11,374 nt of DNA, from assembly GCA_031276475.1 (NCBI GenBank), contig JAISMZ010000227.1, forward strand, positions 1 through 11,374. Direction: 5' to 3'. Below, one piece after another: positions 1 through 7,100 of the stretch. Both the position numbers and the translations under genes were made by a program. This DNA is from Coriobacteriales bacterium (GTDB lineage Bacteria > Actinomycetota > Coriobacteriia > Coriobacteriales > UBA8131). How positions within the stretch are numbered: the first letter of the stretch is position 1; every line of letters begins with the position of its first letter. Below the pieces are notes generated by a model. That model was not told the DNA's origin and did no database searches. It saw only the letters and a list, made by a program, of their open reading frames with translations.

Positions 1-203
1 GAACACAAAAGAACCGTCCCTCTGTGTCATCACCTCTGTGTCATCCCTCTGTGTCATCAGCAACCGTCCCTCTGTGTCATCACAAAAGAACCGTCCCTCT
101 GTGTTGCAAAAGAACCGTCCCTCTGTGTCACCGCCTCTGTGCCACCGCCAAAAGAGCCGTCTGTTGCCAGCCACCTCTGTGTCACCACCTCTGTGTCGCC
201 TCT
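1..203 (+). repeat. Degenerate array of a short REP-like repeat
   Basis: The core is AAAAGAACCGTCCCTCTGTG. Full or near-full copies begin at 7, about 84 and about 108, with partial copies at 61-76 and 150-163. The sub-motif CTCTGTG occurs nine times, at 20-26, 34-40, 47-53, 70-76, 97-103, 121-127, 135-141, 175-181 and 189-195, often followed by TCA and a short C-rich spacer. Spacing is irregular (about 13-40 nt). The family recurs inverted and direct at the right edge (11288-11374). I recall similar GAACCGTCCC/TCTGTGTC repeats as dispersed REP-like elements in other bacteria; that is memory, not a search result. Confidence 0.85.
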
Positions 204-219
204 GAAAGGTAACAGGTGA
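1..219 (+). CDS. Possible C-terminal tail of an upstream gene, made of repeat sequence (5' partial)
   Basis: Frame 1 is open from the left edge for 72 codons and stops at TGA 217-219, 3 nt before the ccmC start. That is the spacing expected inside an operon. The encoded peptide is almost wholly repeat-derived, rich in Cys, Pro, Ser and Val, with recurring KEPSLCV blocks (for example near codons 29-35 and 37-43). In ccm operons the gene before ccmC is often ccmB, but nothing here resembles CcmB, so no identity is assigned. The other two + frames are also open through most of this stretch (to stops at 202-204 and 210-212), so openness alone is weak evidence of coding. It may simply be a non-coding repeat array in a 5' leader. 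Confidence 0.25.
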   Translation, partial: EHKRTVPLCHHLCVIPLCHQQPSLCVITKEPSLCVAKEPSLCVTASVPPPKEPSVASHLCVTTSVSPLKGNR

Positions 220-222
220 GCC

Positions 223-1116
223 ATGCCGGCTGAAAAACACAACGCGACAGCCTTTGACACTCTGGCGATTCCCGCCCTCGTCAGCGGAGCGCTGCTTACG
301 ACGCTGGCCTTTGTGCTCAGCTTTACCACCGCGCCGTTGGTTCACGGTGCCAGCGTAGAGCCGCCGGCCCTGATAGGGGGCGAGATGGTGGCCAATAAAC
401 TGCTCCTTTCTCAAAAGATATTCTATTTCCACATGCCGGTGGCGGTAATCAGCATGGTGGCGCTGCTGTTTACGGCAATCTACGGCGCCCTGTTCCTCGC
501 AAAGCGCGAGCCCCGCTTTGACCTGCGGGCAAAGGTCGCCACCGAGATAGCGCTGGTCTTCGTCCTGATGACGATGGTCTCGGGCGAGATGTGGGAGCGC
601 TTTGAATGGGGTGTCTGGTGGACCTGGGAGCCGCGGCTGACCACCTATTTCATCCTGATGCTTTTGGTGATTGGCTACTTCATCCTGCGCAACGCCGTTG
701 ACGACCCCGAGCGCCGCGCCGTCTTTGCCTCGGTCTTTGGCATCATCGCCTGCGTTGACGTGCCCATCTGTCTGCTGGTTACCCGGCTCGTGCCCACCAG
801 CGTGCACCCGGCAATCTTCAGGACCGACTCCGGCCTCGCGCCGTCGATGCTTTTGCCCCTGCTGCTGGCGATGGCCGGCATGGCCTGCATCGCCTTTGGG
901 CTGTTCCGCTTCCGGCTGCGCGAACAGCGGCTGCGCGAGCGCCTGGATGCCTTAAAGACGCGCCTCGCCGACCGCGAAGAAGCCAGCCTTGCGCAAACCG
1001 ACTTTGGGCAAGCGCCTCTCTATCAGGATTTCCCTGGGTTGCCTCTGGAGGAGGACGGCGCGCCAGACGATGCCAGCGACCGTCATGTTGCCAAGCAGAA
1101 AGTTTTGGAGGACTGA
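223..1116 (+). CDS. ccmC: Cytochrome c maturation heme-handling protein CcmC
   Basis: CcmC is an inner-membrane protein that binds heme at the outer face and passes it to the chaperone CcmE for cytochrome c maturation. The 297-residue product has about six membrane helices and the tryptophan-rich heme-binding WWD segment at residues 129-140 (WGVWWTWEPRLT). Candidate axial heme ligands are His70 (in FYFHMP) and His195 (in TSVHPAIF), placed before and after the WWD segment as in the family. Two oddities: the usual Asp of the WWD segment is Glu136, and after the last helix there is a charged tail of about 70 residues (from about 225), partly coiled-coil-like, making it longer than E. coli CcmC (about 245 residues). 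AGG at 214-216 precedes ATG 223. The ccmD-like gene follows after 2 nt. Confidence 0.9.
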   Translation: MPAEKHNATAFDTLAIPALVSGALLTTLAFVLSFTTAPLVHGASVEPPALIGGEMVANKLLLSQKIFYFHMPVAVISMVALLFTAIYGALFLAKREPRFDLRAKVATEIALVFVLMTMVSGEMWERFEWGVWWTWEPRLTTYFILMLLVIGYFILRNAVDDPERRAVFASVFGIIACVDVPICLLVTRLVPTSVHPAIFRTDSGLAPSMLLPLLLAMAGMACIAFGLFRFRLREQRLRERLDALKTRLADREEASLAQTDFGQAPLYQDFPGLPLEEDGAPDDASDRHVAKQKVLED

Positions 1117-1118
1117 AG

Positions 1119-1301
1119 ATGGATCCGATCCTCGCCGAGATCTACAGCACGGTTTTTACCGCCGCCCCCTATGTGATTGCCGCCTATGCTCTGATCTGGC
1201 TGGTACTGCTGGCCTACGTCCTGCTGGTGGTCTTCGGCCTGAAGCGAACCGAGCGCCAACTCGCTGCCCTCGAGGAAACGCTGCGGGAAGACCAGAGTTA
1301 G
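1119..1301 (+). CDS. ccmD: Small CcmD-like membrane protein
   Basis: This 60-residue protein has one hydrophobic helix (about residues 17-39) preceded by a short outside segment and followed by a basic and then acidic amphipathic tail (KRTERQLAALEETLRE). That is the size and topology of CcmD, the small partner that helps release heme-loaded CcmE from CcmC. CcmD sequences are poorly conserved, so the name rests on size, topology and position immediately after ccmC. A GGAG at 1107-1110 lies 8 nt before the ATG, inside the end of ccmC, and only 2 nt separate the two genes, so they are translated from one message. No clear terminator follows. Confidence 0.72.
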   Translation: MDPILAEIYSTVFTAAPYVIAAYALIWLVLLAYVLLVVFGLKRTERQLAALEETLREDQS

Positions 1302-1336
1302 CAGGAGAGACCTTCATATTTTTGGGGAGCCGTTGG

Positions 1337-1414
1337 AACAGGGGCAAATTGGGTCAGGGACACCGCAACAGGGGCGTTGTGACGTGCCGCGCGCGTTTGA
1401 CGCGGTAACAGGGG
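1337..1414 (+). repeat. Three AACAGGGG boxes upstream of the regulator gene
   Basis: AACAGGGG occurs at 1337-1344, 1367-1374 and 1407-1414, with starts 30 and 40 nt apart, so roughly on one face of the helix. The third lies between the proposed -35 and -10 hexamers. The context of the third box, GGTAACAGGGGAG (1404-1416), matches GGTAACAGGTGAG before ccmC (208-220) at 12 of 13 positions. Between boxes one and two is GGGTCAGGGACACC (1351-1364), which resembles dispersed repeats I have seen elsewhere. The set could be an operator for the adjacent LuxR-type protein or debris of a REP-like element. Confidence 0.5.
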
Positions 1415-1425
1415 AGTGTTAAGCT
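1397..1425 (+). promoter_or_regulatory. Possible sigma70-type promoter for the regulator gene
   Basis: TTGACG at 1397-1402 matches five of six bases of a -35 consensus. After exactly 17 bp, TAAGCT at 1420-1425 matches a -10 box only moderately. A start near 1432 would give a leader of about 45 nt before ATG 1477. One of the AACAGGGG boxes occupies the spacer. Only sequence match and spacing support it. Confidence 0.35.
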
Positions 1426-1476
1426 TTACGGATTCGTTACAGTTCGCAGATTTTGTTGGCAGGAGTGAGGCTGTTG

Positions 1477-3162
1477 ATGCCAGTCGTGCGCTCTGAGCAG
1501 ACAGCAACGAGTAAGACAGAGCAGAGTCTTACACAGTCTCTGTTGCAGGTCTGGCCAGCCCTGCCCTTTCTCGGTTTAGGGCTGTGGCTGGCTTGGCCTT
1601 TTTTGGCCTACAGCGGCGGTGTCTGGCTCTCCGACATAGAGGTTAACGGCGAGAACATCTCCCGCCTGTTCATCACCTCCTCGGCAGGGCTGGCAGCAGT
1701 CAGTCTGCTGGCGGCATTTTTCTACCGCAGCTTTCGTCGCTTCATCGAGAACCGCGGCTTTGTCATCGGCCTTGGCCTTATCGGCTGTCTGGGGGCGGCG
1801 GCAATAATACTGGGCGGCCCCTACTACTTTGGGCACCTGATGCCCTTCAATCCCAATCCGCCCTTTATCATCGGGGCCTTTCTGACGGGCGTTTCCTCGG
1901 GTGCCCTGCTGCTGCGCTGCGGCCTGCTCTACAGCCAGCTGCCGCCGCGGCGGGCGCTGCTCTACACCGCGCTTTCGCATCTGTTGCTGGCAGTCATCTT
2001 CTTTGTGGTGCATGGTCTGCCCTATTGGCGCCCGCTGGCGGGCGGGCCGTCGCTGGCCGGGATCATCGTCTTTGTCACGCTGCTGCCGCTGGCCGGGCTT
2101 GTGCTCTCACTGCAGCCGCCCGCGCCCGCCGCCGCACAGCCGCTTTCTGCCGCTGGCAGCGAGCGCCCCACAGACGCCGCAGCCGCTGGCGGTGAGCGCC
2201 CCACAGCCGTTACAGCCGCTCGCTGCGAATCCGCGCCGGAGCACTACGACCTAACCTTCCACCAGCTGCCGGCCGTGTTTTGGAAGTTCATCGTGATGCT
2301 GTTGTTGTTCTCCATGGTGGTCTCGATGATCCGCTCCGTGATTACCAACATCCATCCGGTTGACGTCACCCTCAGCAGCTCCAACATCCTGATGCTCTTG
2401 CGCATCGCAATGGCGCTGGTTTTCGTCTTTATCGCCCTCTCGCCGCGTGCCAGCCGTCTGAACTACGGCAAGCTCTTTTCGCTGGTGGCCATCGCCATCG
2501 TTGTTACCATGGCACTGCTGCCGAGTTTTGGCGTGCTGGACGTCAATCTCAATCTGGTAATCAGCATGGCCTCGGTGGTCTTTGAGTACATCTTCTGGTG
2601 CATCCTGGCCATCGTCGCTCATCAAAAGCAGATCTCACCGGTGATCATCTTCGGCTTTGGCTACGGTTCCTACATGCTGGGCAACGCCTCTGGTTGGTTC
2701 ATCGGTATCTTTGGCCTGACGCAGATCATCAACGGCCCCTTCATCTCGATCTTCTATCTGCTGTTGGCCGGCATGGTGCTGATCATCACGCTGATCCTCT
2801 TCTCGGAGCGCGACTTTGAGCGACTCTTCTCGCCAATCAGCGAGTCCGAGCTGACGCTGGAATACCTGATGCGCATCGATGTTACCACCCAAGACGCCAC
2901 GCAGCCGGGCGCGGCGCATAAACGCGGCCACTTCTCCCAGACGATGGAGCGCTTGGCTTTGGAGAAGGGCCTGTCGCCTCGCGAGAGCGAAGTCCTGCGC
3001 TATCTGGCGATGGGCCGCGGCAGCGACTTCATCGCCGAGCAGCTCTCCGTATCCTGGAACACGGCTCGCACCCACATCCATAACGTTTACGTAAAACTCG
3101 ACGTGCATTCGCGCAAGGAGCTGATGGATTACGTCGATCACGCCGTGAATCCCGATAAATAA
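1477..3162 (+). CDS. LuxR-type transcriptional regulator with twelve membrane helices
   Basis: The 561-residue protein has two blocks of six hydrophobic helices (about residues 20-215 and 260-445), separated by a Pro/Ala-rich loop, and a C-terminal LuxR/GerE helix-turn-helix (about 499-551, LSPRESEVLRYLAMGRG through the recognition helix WNTARTHIHNVYVKL). Such membrane-bound LuxR regulators are abundant in Eggerthellaceae, usually beside respiratory oxidoreductase genes. The membrane half presumably senses a substrate and the C-terminal domain binds DNA from the membrane; this is inference. I chose ATG 1477 because AGGAGTGAGG (1461-1470) sits just upstream; a TTG at 1453 would add eight residues with no better site. 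It stands between ccmD and an unknown gene and probably controls the downstream oxidoreductase genes. The loop carries an 11-residue tandem repeat. Confidence 0.9.
   Translation: MPVVRSEQTATSKTEQSLTQSLLQVWPALPFLGLGLWLAWPFLAYSGGVWLSDIEVNGENISRLFITSSAGLAAVSLLAAFFYRSFRRFIENRGFVIGLGLIGCLGAAAIILGGPYYFGHLMPFNPNPPFIIGAFLTGVSSGALLLRCGLLYSQLPPRRALLYTALSHLLLAVIFFVVHGLPYWRPLAGGPSLAGIIVFVTLLPLAGLVLSLQPPAPAAAQPLSAAGSERPTDAAAAGGERPTAVTAARCESAPEHYDLTFHQLPAVFWKFIVMLLLFSMVVSMIRSVITNIHPVDVTLSSSNILMLLRIAMALVFVFIALSPRASRLNYGKLFSLVAIAIVVTMALLPSFGVLDVNLNLVISMASVVFEYIFWCILAIVAHQKQISPVIIFGFGYGSYMLGNASGWFIGIFGLTQIINGPFISIFYLLLAGMVLIITLILFSERDFERLFSPISESELTLEYLMRIDVTTQDATQPGAAHKRGHFSQTMERLALEKGLSPRESEVLRYLAMGRGSDFIAEQLSVSWNTARTHIHNVYVKLDVHSRKELMDYVDHAVNPDK
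2149..2247 (+). repeat. 33-nt tandem repeat inside the regulator's central loop
   Basis: Units at 2149-2181, 2182-2214 and a decayed third at 2215-2247. The encoded 11-residue units are AAGSERPTDAA, AAGGERPTAVT and AARCESAPEHY, lying between membrane helices six and seven (residues 225-257). The first two units are close copies; the third keeps only its first bases. The period is a multiple of three, so the frame is kept. Confidence 0.8.
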
Positions 3163-3176
3163 CCGCAGGTAAAGCC

Positions 3177-3218
3177 CTCACTCAAAATGAGTTAGCGTAA
3201 GCTGAGCGAGTTCTTTTT
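3177..3218 (+). terminator. Possible weak terminator after the regulator gene
   Basis: CTCACTCA (3177-3184) can pair with TGAGCGAG (3203-3210) with one mismatch, and the second arm is followed directly by TTCTTTTT (3211-3218). Competing short hairpins exist inside the loop (ACTCA/TGAGT at 3180-3192). The stem is weak, so read-through into the next gene is likely even if it functions. Confidence 0.35.
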
Positions 3219-3318
3219 CCTCATCCATCAATAAATCAACCAGAATGTAGCTGGCGCGCCGCTTTGGCGAGGTGATATTGTAAAGGCTGCGTAAGAGGCC
3301 GAGGGAAGAGGGAAGACC

Positions 3319-4032
3319 ATGAGTGATCCAGCGCAAGCCGCGCCGTCTGTGCTGCCGCCCGATGAGGGAGGGCCGCTGTTTGACGACGATCAGACCATCC
3401 TTTCGGCCGTCCAGCACGACCCCGCAGACCCCGTATCGCGCCTGCGCGAGGTCGTCTACCGCCAGTCCCCCCATCGCGAGATACTCTATCAGGTACTGCG
3501 CGACGCCCAGACGCGGCGCAGCCTCAGCGAGCTGGAGGATCTGATTGCCGCCTACCCGCAGTTTCGCGAGGCGACCCAAAGCCAGTACTACCTGATCCAG
3601 TTCCTGGTGCGTGGCGGCGGGCTTACGCAGTATGAGGTTGCCCACGACGGCAGCATCGTCAGCGAAGAGCAGAAGCGCGGTCTGGATGAGGACGGCATCG
3701 ACGATCTGGTGGCCGGCTGGGCCTACGAGACCACCGATACGGGACGTGCCCTGGTGCGCGAGATGGCACCGGCGCAACGCATCGCCACGCTGATTGACGA
3801 ATACCCTGAGTTCGCGGACTTTTTTGTTGAGGTGCTCGAATTTCTCACCATAAAACGAAACTTTGGCGAAGTGGACAGCCTGCTACGTAACCGCCCGGCC
3901 CTCCTGCGCGACGAGGAGGCCATCCAGCCGAGCGTCTTTGTAGACAAATTGGAGAAAGCCGGAGCCATCTTTTGGCAGGACGGTTGGCAGACGTCCGAGG
4001 GAGGAAGGGAGTACCTGCTTGCCAGCAAGTGA
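3319..4032 (+). CDS. Unknown protein, probable tandem winged-helix-like repeat
   Basis: The 237-residue product is soluble, acidic, without signal peptide or membrane helix. I do not recognise a named family. It appears internally duplicated. The first half has YPQF (79-82), a helix, GGGL (99-102), then a Trp at 134 followed by TTDTGR (138-143). The second has RPAL (192-195), a helix, GAIF (215-218), then Trp223 followed by TSEGGR (225-230). Helices followed by a hairpin of aromatic-Gly-Thr-x-x-Gly-Arg type suggest winged-helix folds. The position between the regulator and the oxidoreductase suggests an accessory role in regulation or in enzyme maturation; both are inference. GAGGGAAGAGGGAAG just before ATG 3319 gives a good ribosome site. 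No Cys clusters or catalytic motif are visible. Confidence 0.8.
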   Translation: MSDPAQAAPSVLPPDEGGPLFDDDQTILSAVQHDPADPVSRLREVVYRQSPHREILYQVLRDAQTRRSLSELEDLIAAYPQFREATQSQYYLIQFLVRGGGLTQYEVAHDGSIVSEEQKRGLDEDGIDDLVAGWAYETTDTGRALVREMAPAQRIATLIDEYPEFADFFVEVLEFLTIKRNFGEVDSLLRNRPALLRDEEAIQPSVFVDKLEKAGAIFWQDGWQTSEGGREYLLASK

Positions 4033-4143
4033 CAGAAGGGGACAGCAGCCCTCGGGGCTGTTGTCAAAGCAGCGAGCCTGCGAGCGCGACGAGACGGATG
4101 GTAGAAGCGCTGGCGTGCAAGTTGCAGGTAAGTGACAGAAGGG
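4027..4143 (+). repeat. 14-bp direct repeat flanking the spacer before the oxidoreductase
   Basis: AAGTGACAGAAGGG occurs at 4027-4040 and 4130-4143, starting 103 nt apart. The first copy contains the stop codon of the upstream gene (4030-4032) and the second carries the ribosome site of the oxidoreductase. The first copy continues GGACAG, giving a string that resembles a decayed version of the GACACAGAGGGACGG repeat at the window ends. Confidence 0.6.
4041..4065 (+). promoter_or_regulatory. Strong hairpin between the unknown gene and the oxidoreductase gene
   Basis: GACAGCAGCCC (4041-4051) pairs with GGGCTGTTGTC (4055-4065): an 11-bp stem with one G-U pair and a three-base TCG loop, starting 9 nt after the stop codon. 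No T-run follows, so it is not a classic intrinsic terminator. It could protect mRNA ends, pause transcription or separate expression of the two genes. Confidence 0.6.
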
Positions 4144-4152
4144 AGTTTGAGA

Positions 4153-7100
4153 ATGCTGGAAGCTACCATCACACGTCGCAGCTTTATAAAGGCTGCGACC
4201 GTAGCGGGAGCGGCAGGTGCGCTGAGTACCGGCGTCATCAGTTCGTTCACCAAGACCGACAAGGCCTATGCTGAGTCGCCCAGCGAGCGCAAGAAGTACG
4301 TCACCACCTGTCATGGCTGTATTCAGGCCTGCCCCTGTAAGGTGTATGTAGAAAACGATGTGGTCGTAAAGATTGAGGGCCACCCGGACGCACCTACCAA
4401 CATGGGCAGCATGTGTCTGAAGGGAATGAACCAGATTCATACCTGCTACAGCCCGCGACGGATCCTCTATCCGATAAAACGCTCAGGTGAGCTTGGGGCC
4501 GAAAACGCGGCCTGGGAGCGCATCAGCTGGGATGAGGCCGTCGAGCTGGCGGGCAGCAAGATCGCCGAGGCAATTAAGAAGTACGGCACCTACGCGTTTT
4601 TCGTCTCGGTTGGCGGCGGCGGTTCCTATTCGTTCATGCAGGCCATGACCACCAATCAGGCTCTCGGTTCGCCGACGGTCTTTGAGCCGGGCTGCGCACA
4701 GTGCTATCTGCCGCGCTTCTCCATCGCCGCCATGATGTATGGCGGTGCCGACCAGTCGATCGCCGACTGCGCCGTGCTTGAGCCCTTTAAGGGTCTGGCC
4801 AAGATCAACGCCGAGCGTAAGGGTTGGCCGGTCGATCCCGGCAAGGATGTCAGTCAGGACACCAAGGTAATCGTGCTTTGGGGCGCCCAGCCTTCCGTCA
4901 GCCAGACCGCCCAGTCCGGCCGCGGCATGGCCGAGCTTAGGGCTGCGGGCTGCAAGACCATCGTCGTTGACCCCAACCTCTCGCCCGACGCCGTTAAAGC
5001 GACGGTCTGGTTGCGCGTGCGGCCGGGCTCCGACGGTGCCTTAACGCTGGCCTGGTGGCGCTACATCATCGAGAACAAGCTCTACGACGAGGAGTTTACC
5101 AAGTATTGGACCAACCTGCCGTTTCTTATCAACCCCGACACCAACCTGCCCTGGTTGGCCTCGGAGGTCTTTGAGGGCTTTGTGCAGAGCACGCCTGAGG
5201 ACACCCCGGCCTACGTCTGCTACGACCTGAAGACCAAGTCGCTGCAACCCTTTGAGTACAGCGCACCCAAGGACTCCAAGGTAGACCCCGAGATATTCAC
5301 CACGCAGACGGTCAAGGGCAAGCAGAGCCGTACGGCCGGACAGATTTACAAGGACACGGCCGAGCCCTACGACCTGGCAAAGGCCGAGGAGCTTTGTTGG
5401 ATTCCTGCCGCGACGATTGAGGAAGCTATTAAGATATATACTGATGCCGATGTCGCCGGCATTGCCAACGGTGTGCCCACCGACATGCAGCAGTTGGCCT
5501 CACAGGTACCGCTGGGCCTGCTCGGCCTGGACATGATCATGGGCTACGTTAACAAGCCCGGTGCCACGCTGACCCAAAACGGCGGCGGCATGGCCGGCCC
5601 AGGCGACCCAAACGCCGCACCGCCGCGTCCGACCTCGTTCTTCAACGGCTTTGGCGGCATGTTCAGCTCAATCTATGGCTACGGCTATGAGGTTGGCAAG
5701 TCCGAGGCGCAAAACGCCGCGCGCATCGCCGCCTTGCCTCCGGGCGACTTTCCCGGCAGCCAGGGTGCCCTCTATCTGATGAACCAGCTGATCTTAGACC
5801 GTCTGGGTATGAAGAACCACAAGGGCCTCTATCACTGGGCCCACTCGCATATCCCTTCGGTGCTGGAGGCAATCAAGACCGGCATCCCCTACAAGCCGCG
5901 CGTCTGGTTTGATATGTCCGGCAACAAGCTGGCAATGCTCGGCAATGCCGGCTCTTGGTATAACGCCTTCCCCGAAATCGATTTCTGCATCTGCCAGTAT
6001 CCGATGCTGACCTCCTTTCAGATGGAGCGGGCCGACGTCGTCTTTCCTTTGGAGGAGTGGCTGGAGTTCTCCGATTCTGGCGGCTTCGGCCAGCTGAATT
6101 ACGTCTTTGGTCAGTTCCCCTCTATCCACCTCGGCGAGACCGTGCCTAACGCAGTGCCGCCGCAGAAGGTCGTCAAAAAGGCCTCGGAGATCCTCAACGC
6201 CGCCCTCGAGAGTGGCGAGGAAATCGTCTTTGGTGCCATCGGCGCCGCCACCGGAGCCGCCCCGGCTCAGCCTTCGCAGTCCTCAACCGCCACAGACGAT
6301 GAACTCCAGACCTCCATCAACTCCAGTTACCTGCATGAATGCGACCCCAGCAAGTTCAACCTGCACTTCCCCATCGGCATTGGCGTAATGGGTGGCATCG
6401 AGGAGGAGACCATCACCTTGCAGACCCTGGCCGAGATGTTTGGTGCCTCCGATTTTGCGGATCTGAAGGAGAATGCCGAGAAGTACCAAAAGCCAATCGT
6501 CACTCCCGTGGAGGCCTACTGGCTCTACGATCAGCACCTCAAGACGGCCGTCGATGGCCTGCCTGTGGGCTTTGCCACCGAGTCGCGTAAATGCGAGGTC
6601 TACTGCACGCTGCTGATTAAGTGTGCGGCCACCGGCTATCCCTTCACCTACCCCCGTCTTCAGGAGCCGGTTGATAAATCCATCGGCGCCGAGATAAAGG
6701 CCGTCAACCCAAGCTATGAGTTTGTCGGCTCCTACTCGCCCATCTGTCAGCATGTTGAGCCGGCGGAGTCTCCGCTTGAAGGCGATCCCGGCTTTGACCC
6801 CGATTATCCGCTGACGATAACCTCCGGGCGCGTCTATTACTTCCACCACGGCACGATGCGTCATTCTCCCTATGCGCGCGAGCTGTATCCCGTGCCGGAT
6901 GTGCGGATGCACCCCGATACCGCCAAGAAGTACGGCCTCAAGCACATGGACTGGGTAAAGGTCACGTCGCATCGCGGCGAGATTACCGGGCGGGTCTACG
7001 AGACCGCCGGCATGCACCCCAGCGTGCTGTGGATGGAGCGCTTCTGGAACCCCGAGAGCTTTGACTCCACCCAGAAGAACAAAAGCGGCGGCTGGAAGCA

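Noticed and set aside
1..203. CRISPR array
   Set aside because: Repeat units vary in length and sequence, spacing is irregular, spacers are themselves repeat fragments, and no cas gene is present.
24..212. Complete small + strand reading frame in the left repeat array
   Set aside because: Its sequence is only repeat units; all three + frames are open there, and there is no ribosome site or recognisable domain.
57..329. Minus-strand reading frame across the repeats and the start of ccmC
   Set aside because: It overlaps ccmC and the array, and openness follows from the stop-free repeat and GC-rich coding sequence.
3178..3777. Minus-strand 199-residue reading frame
   Set aside because: It lies opposite the better supported gene at 3319-4032, which has a good ribosome site and plausible structure; the antisense product shows no family features.
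6283..7017. Minus-strand 244-residue reading frame
   Set aside because: Antisense shadow of the molybdopterin oxidoreductase gene.
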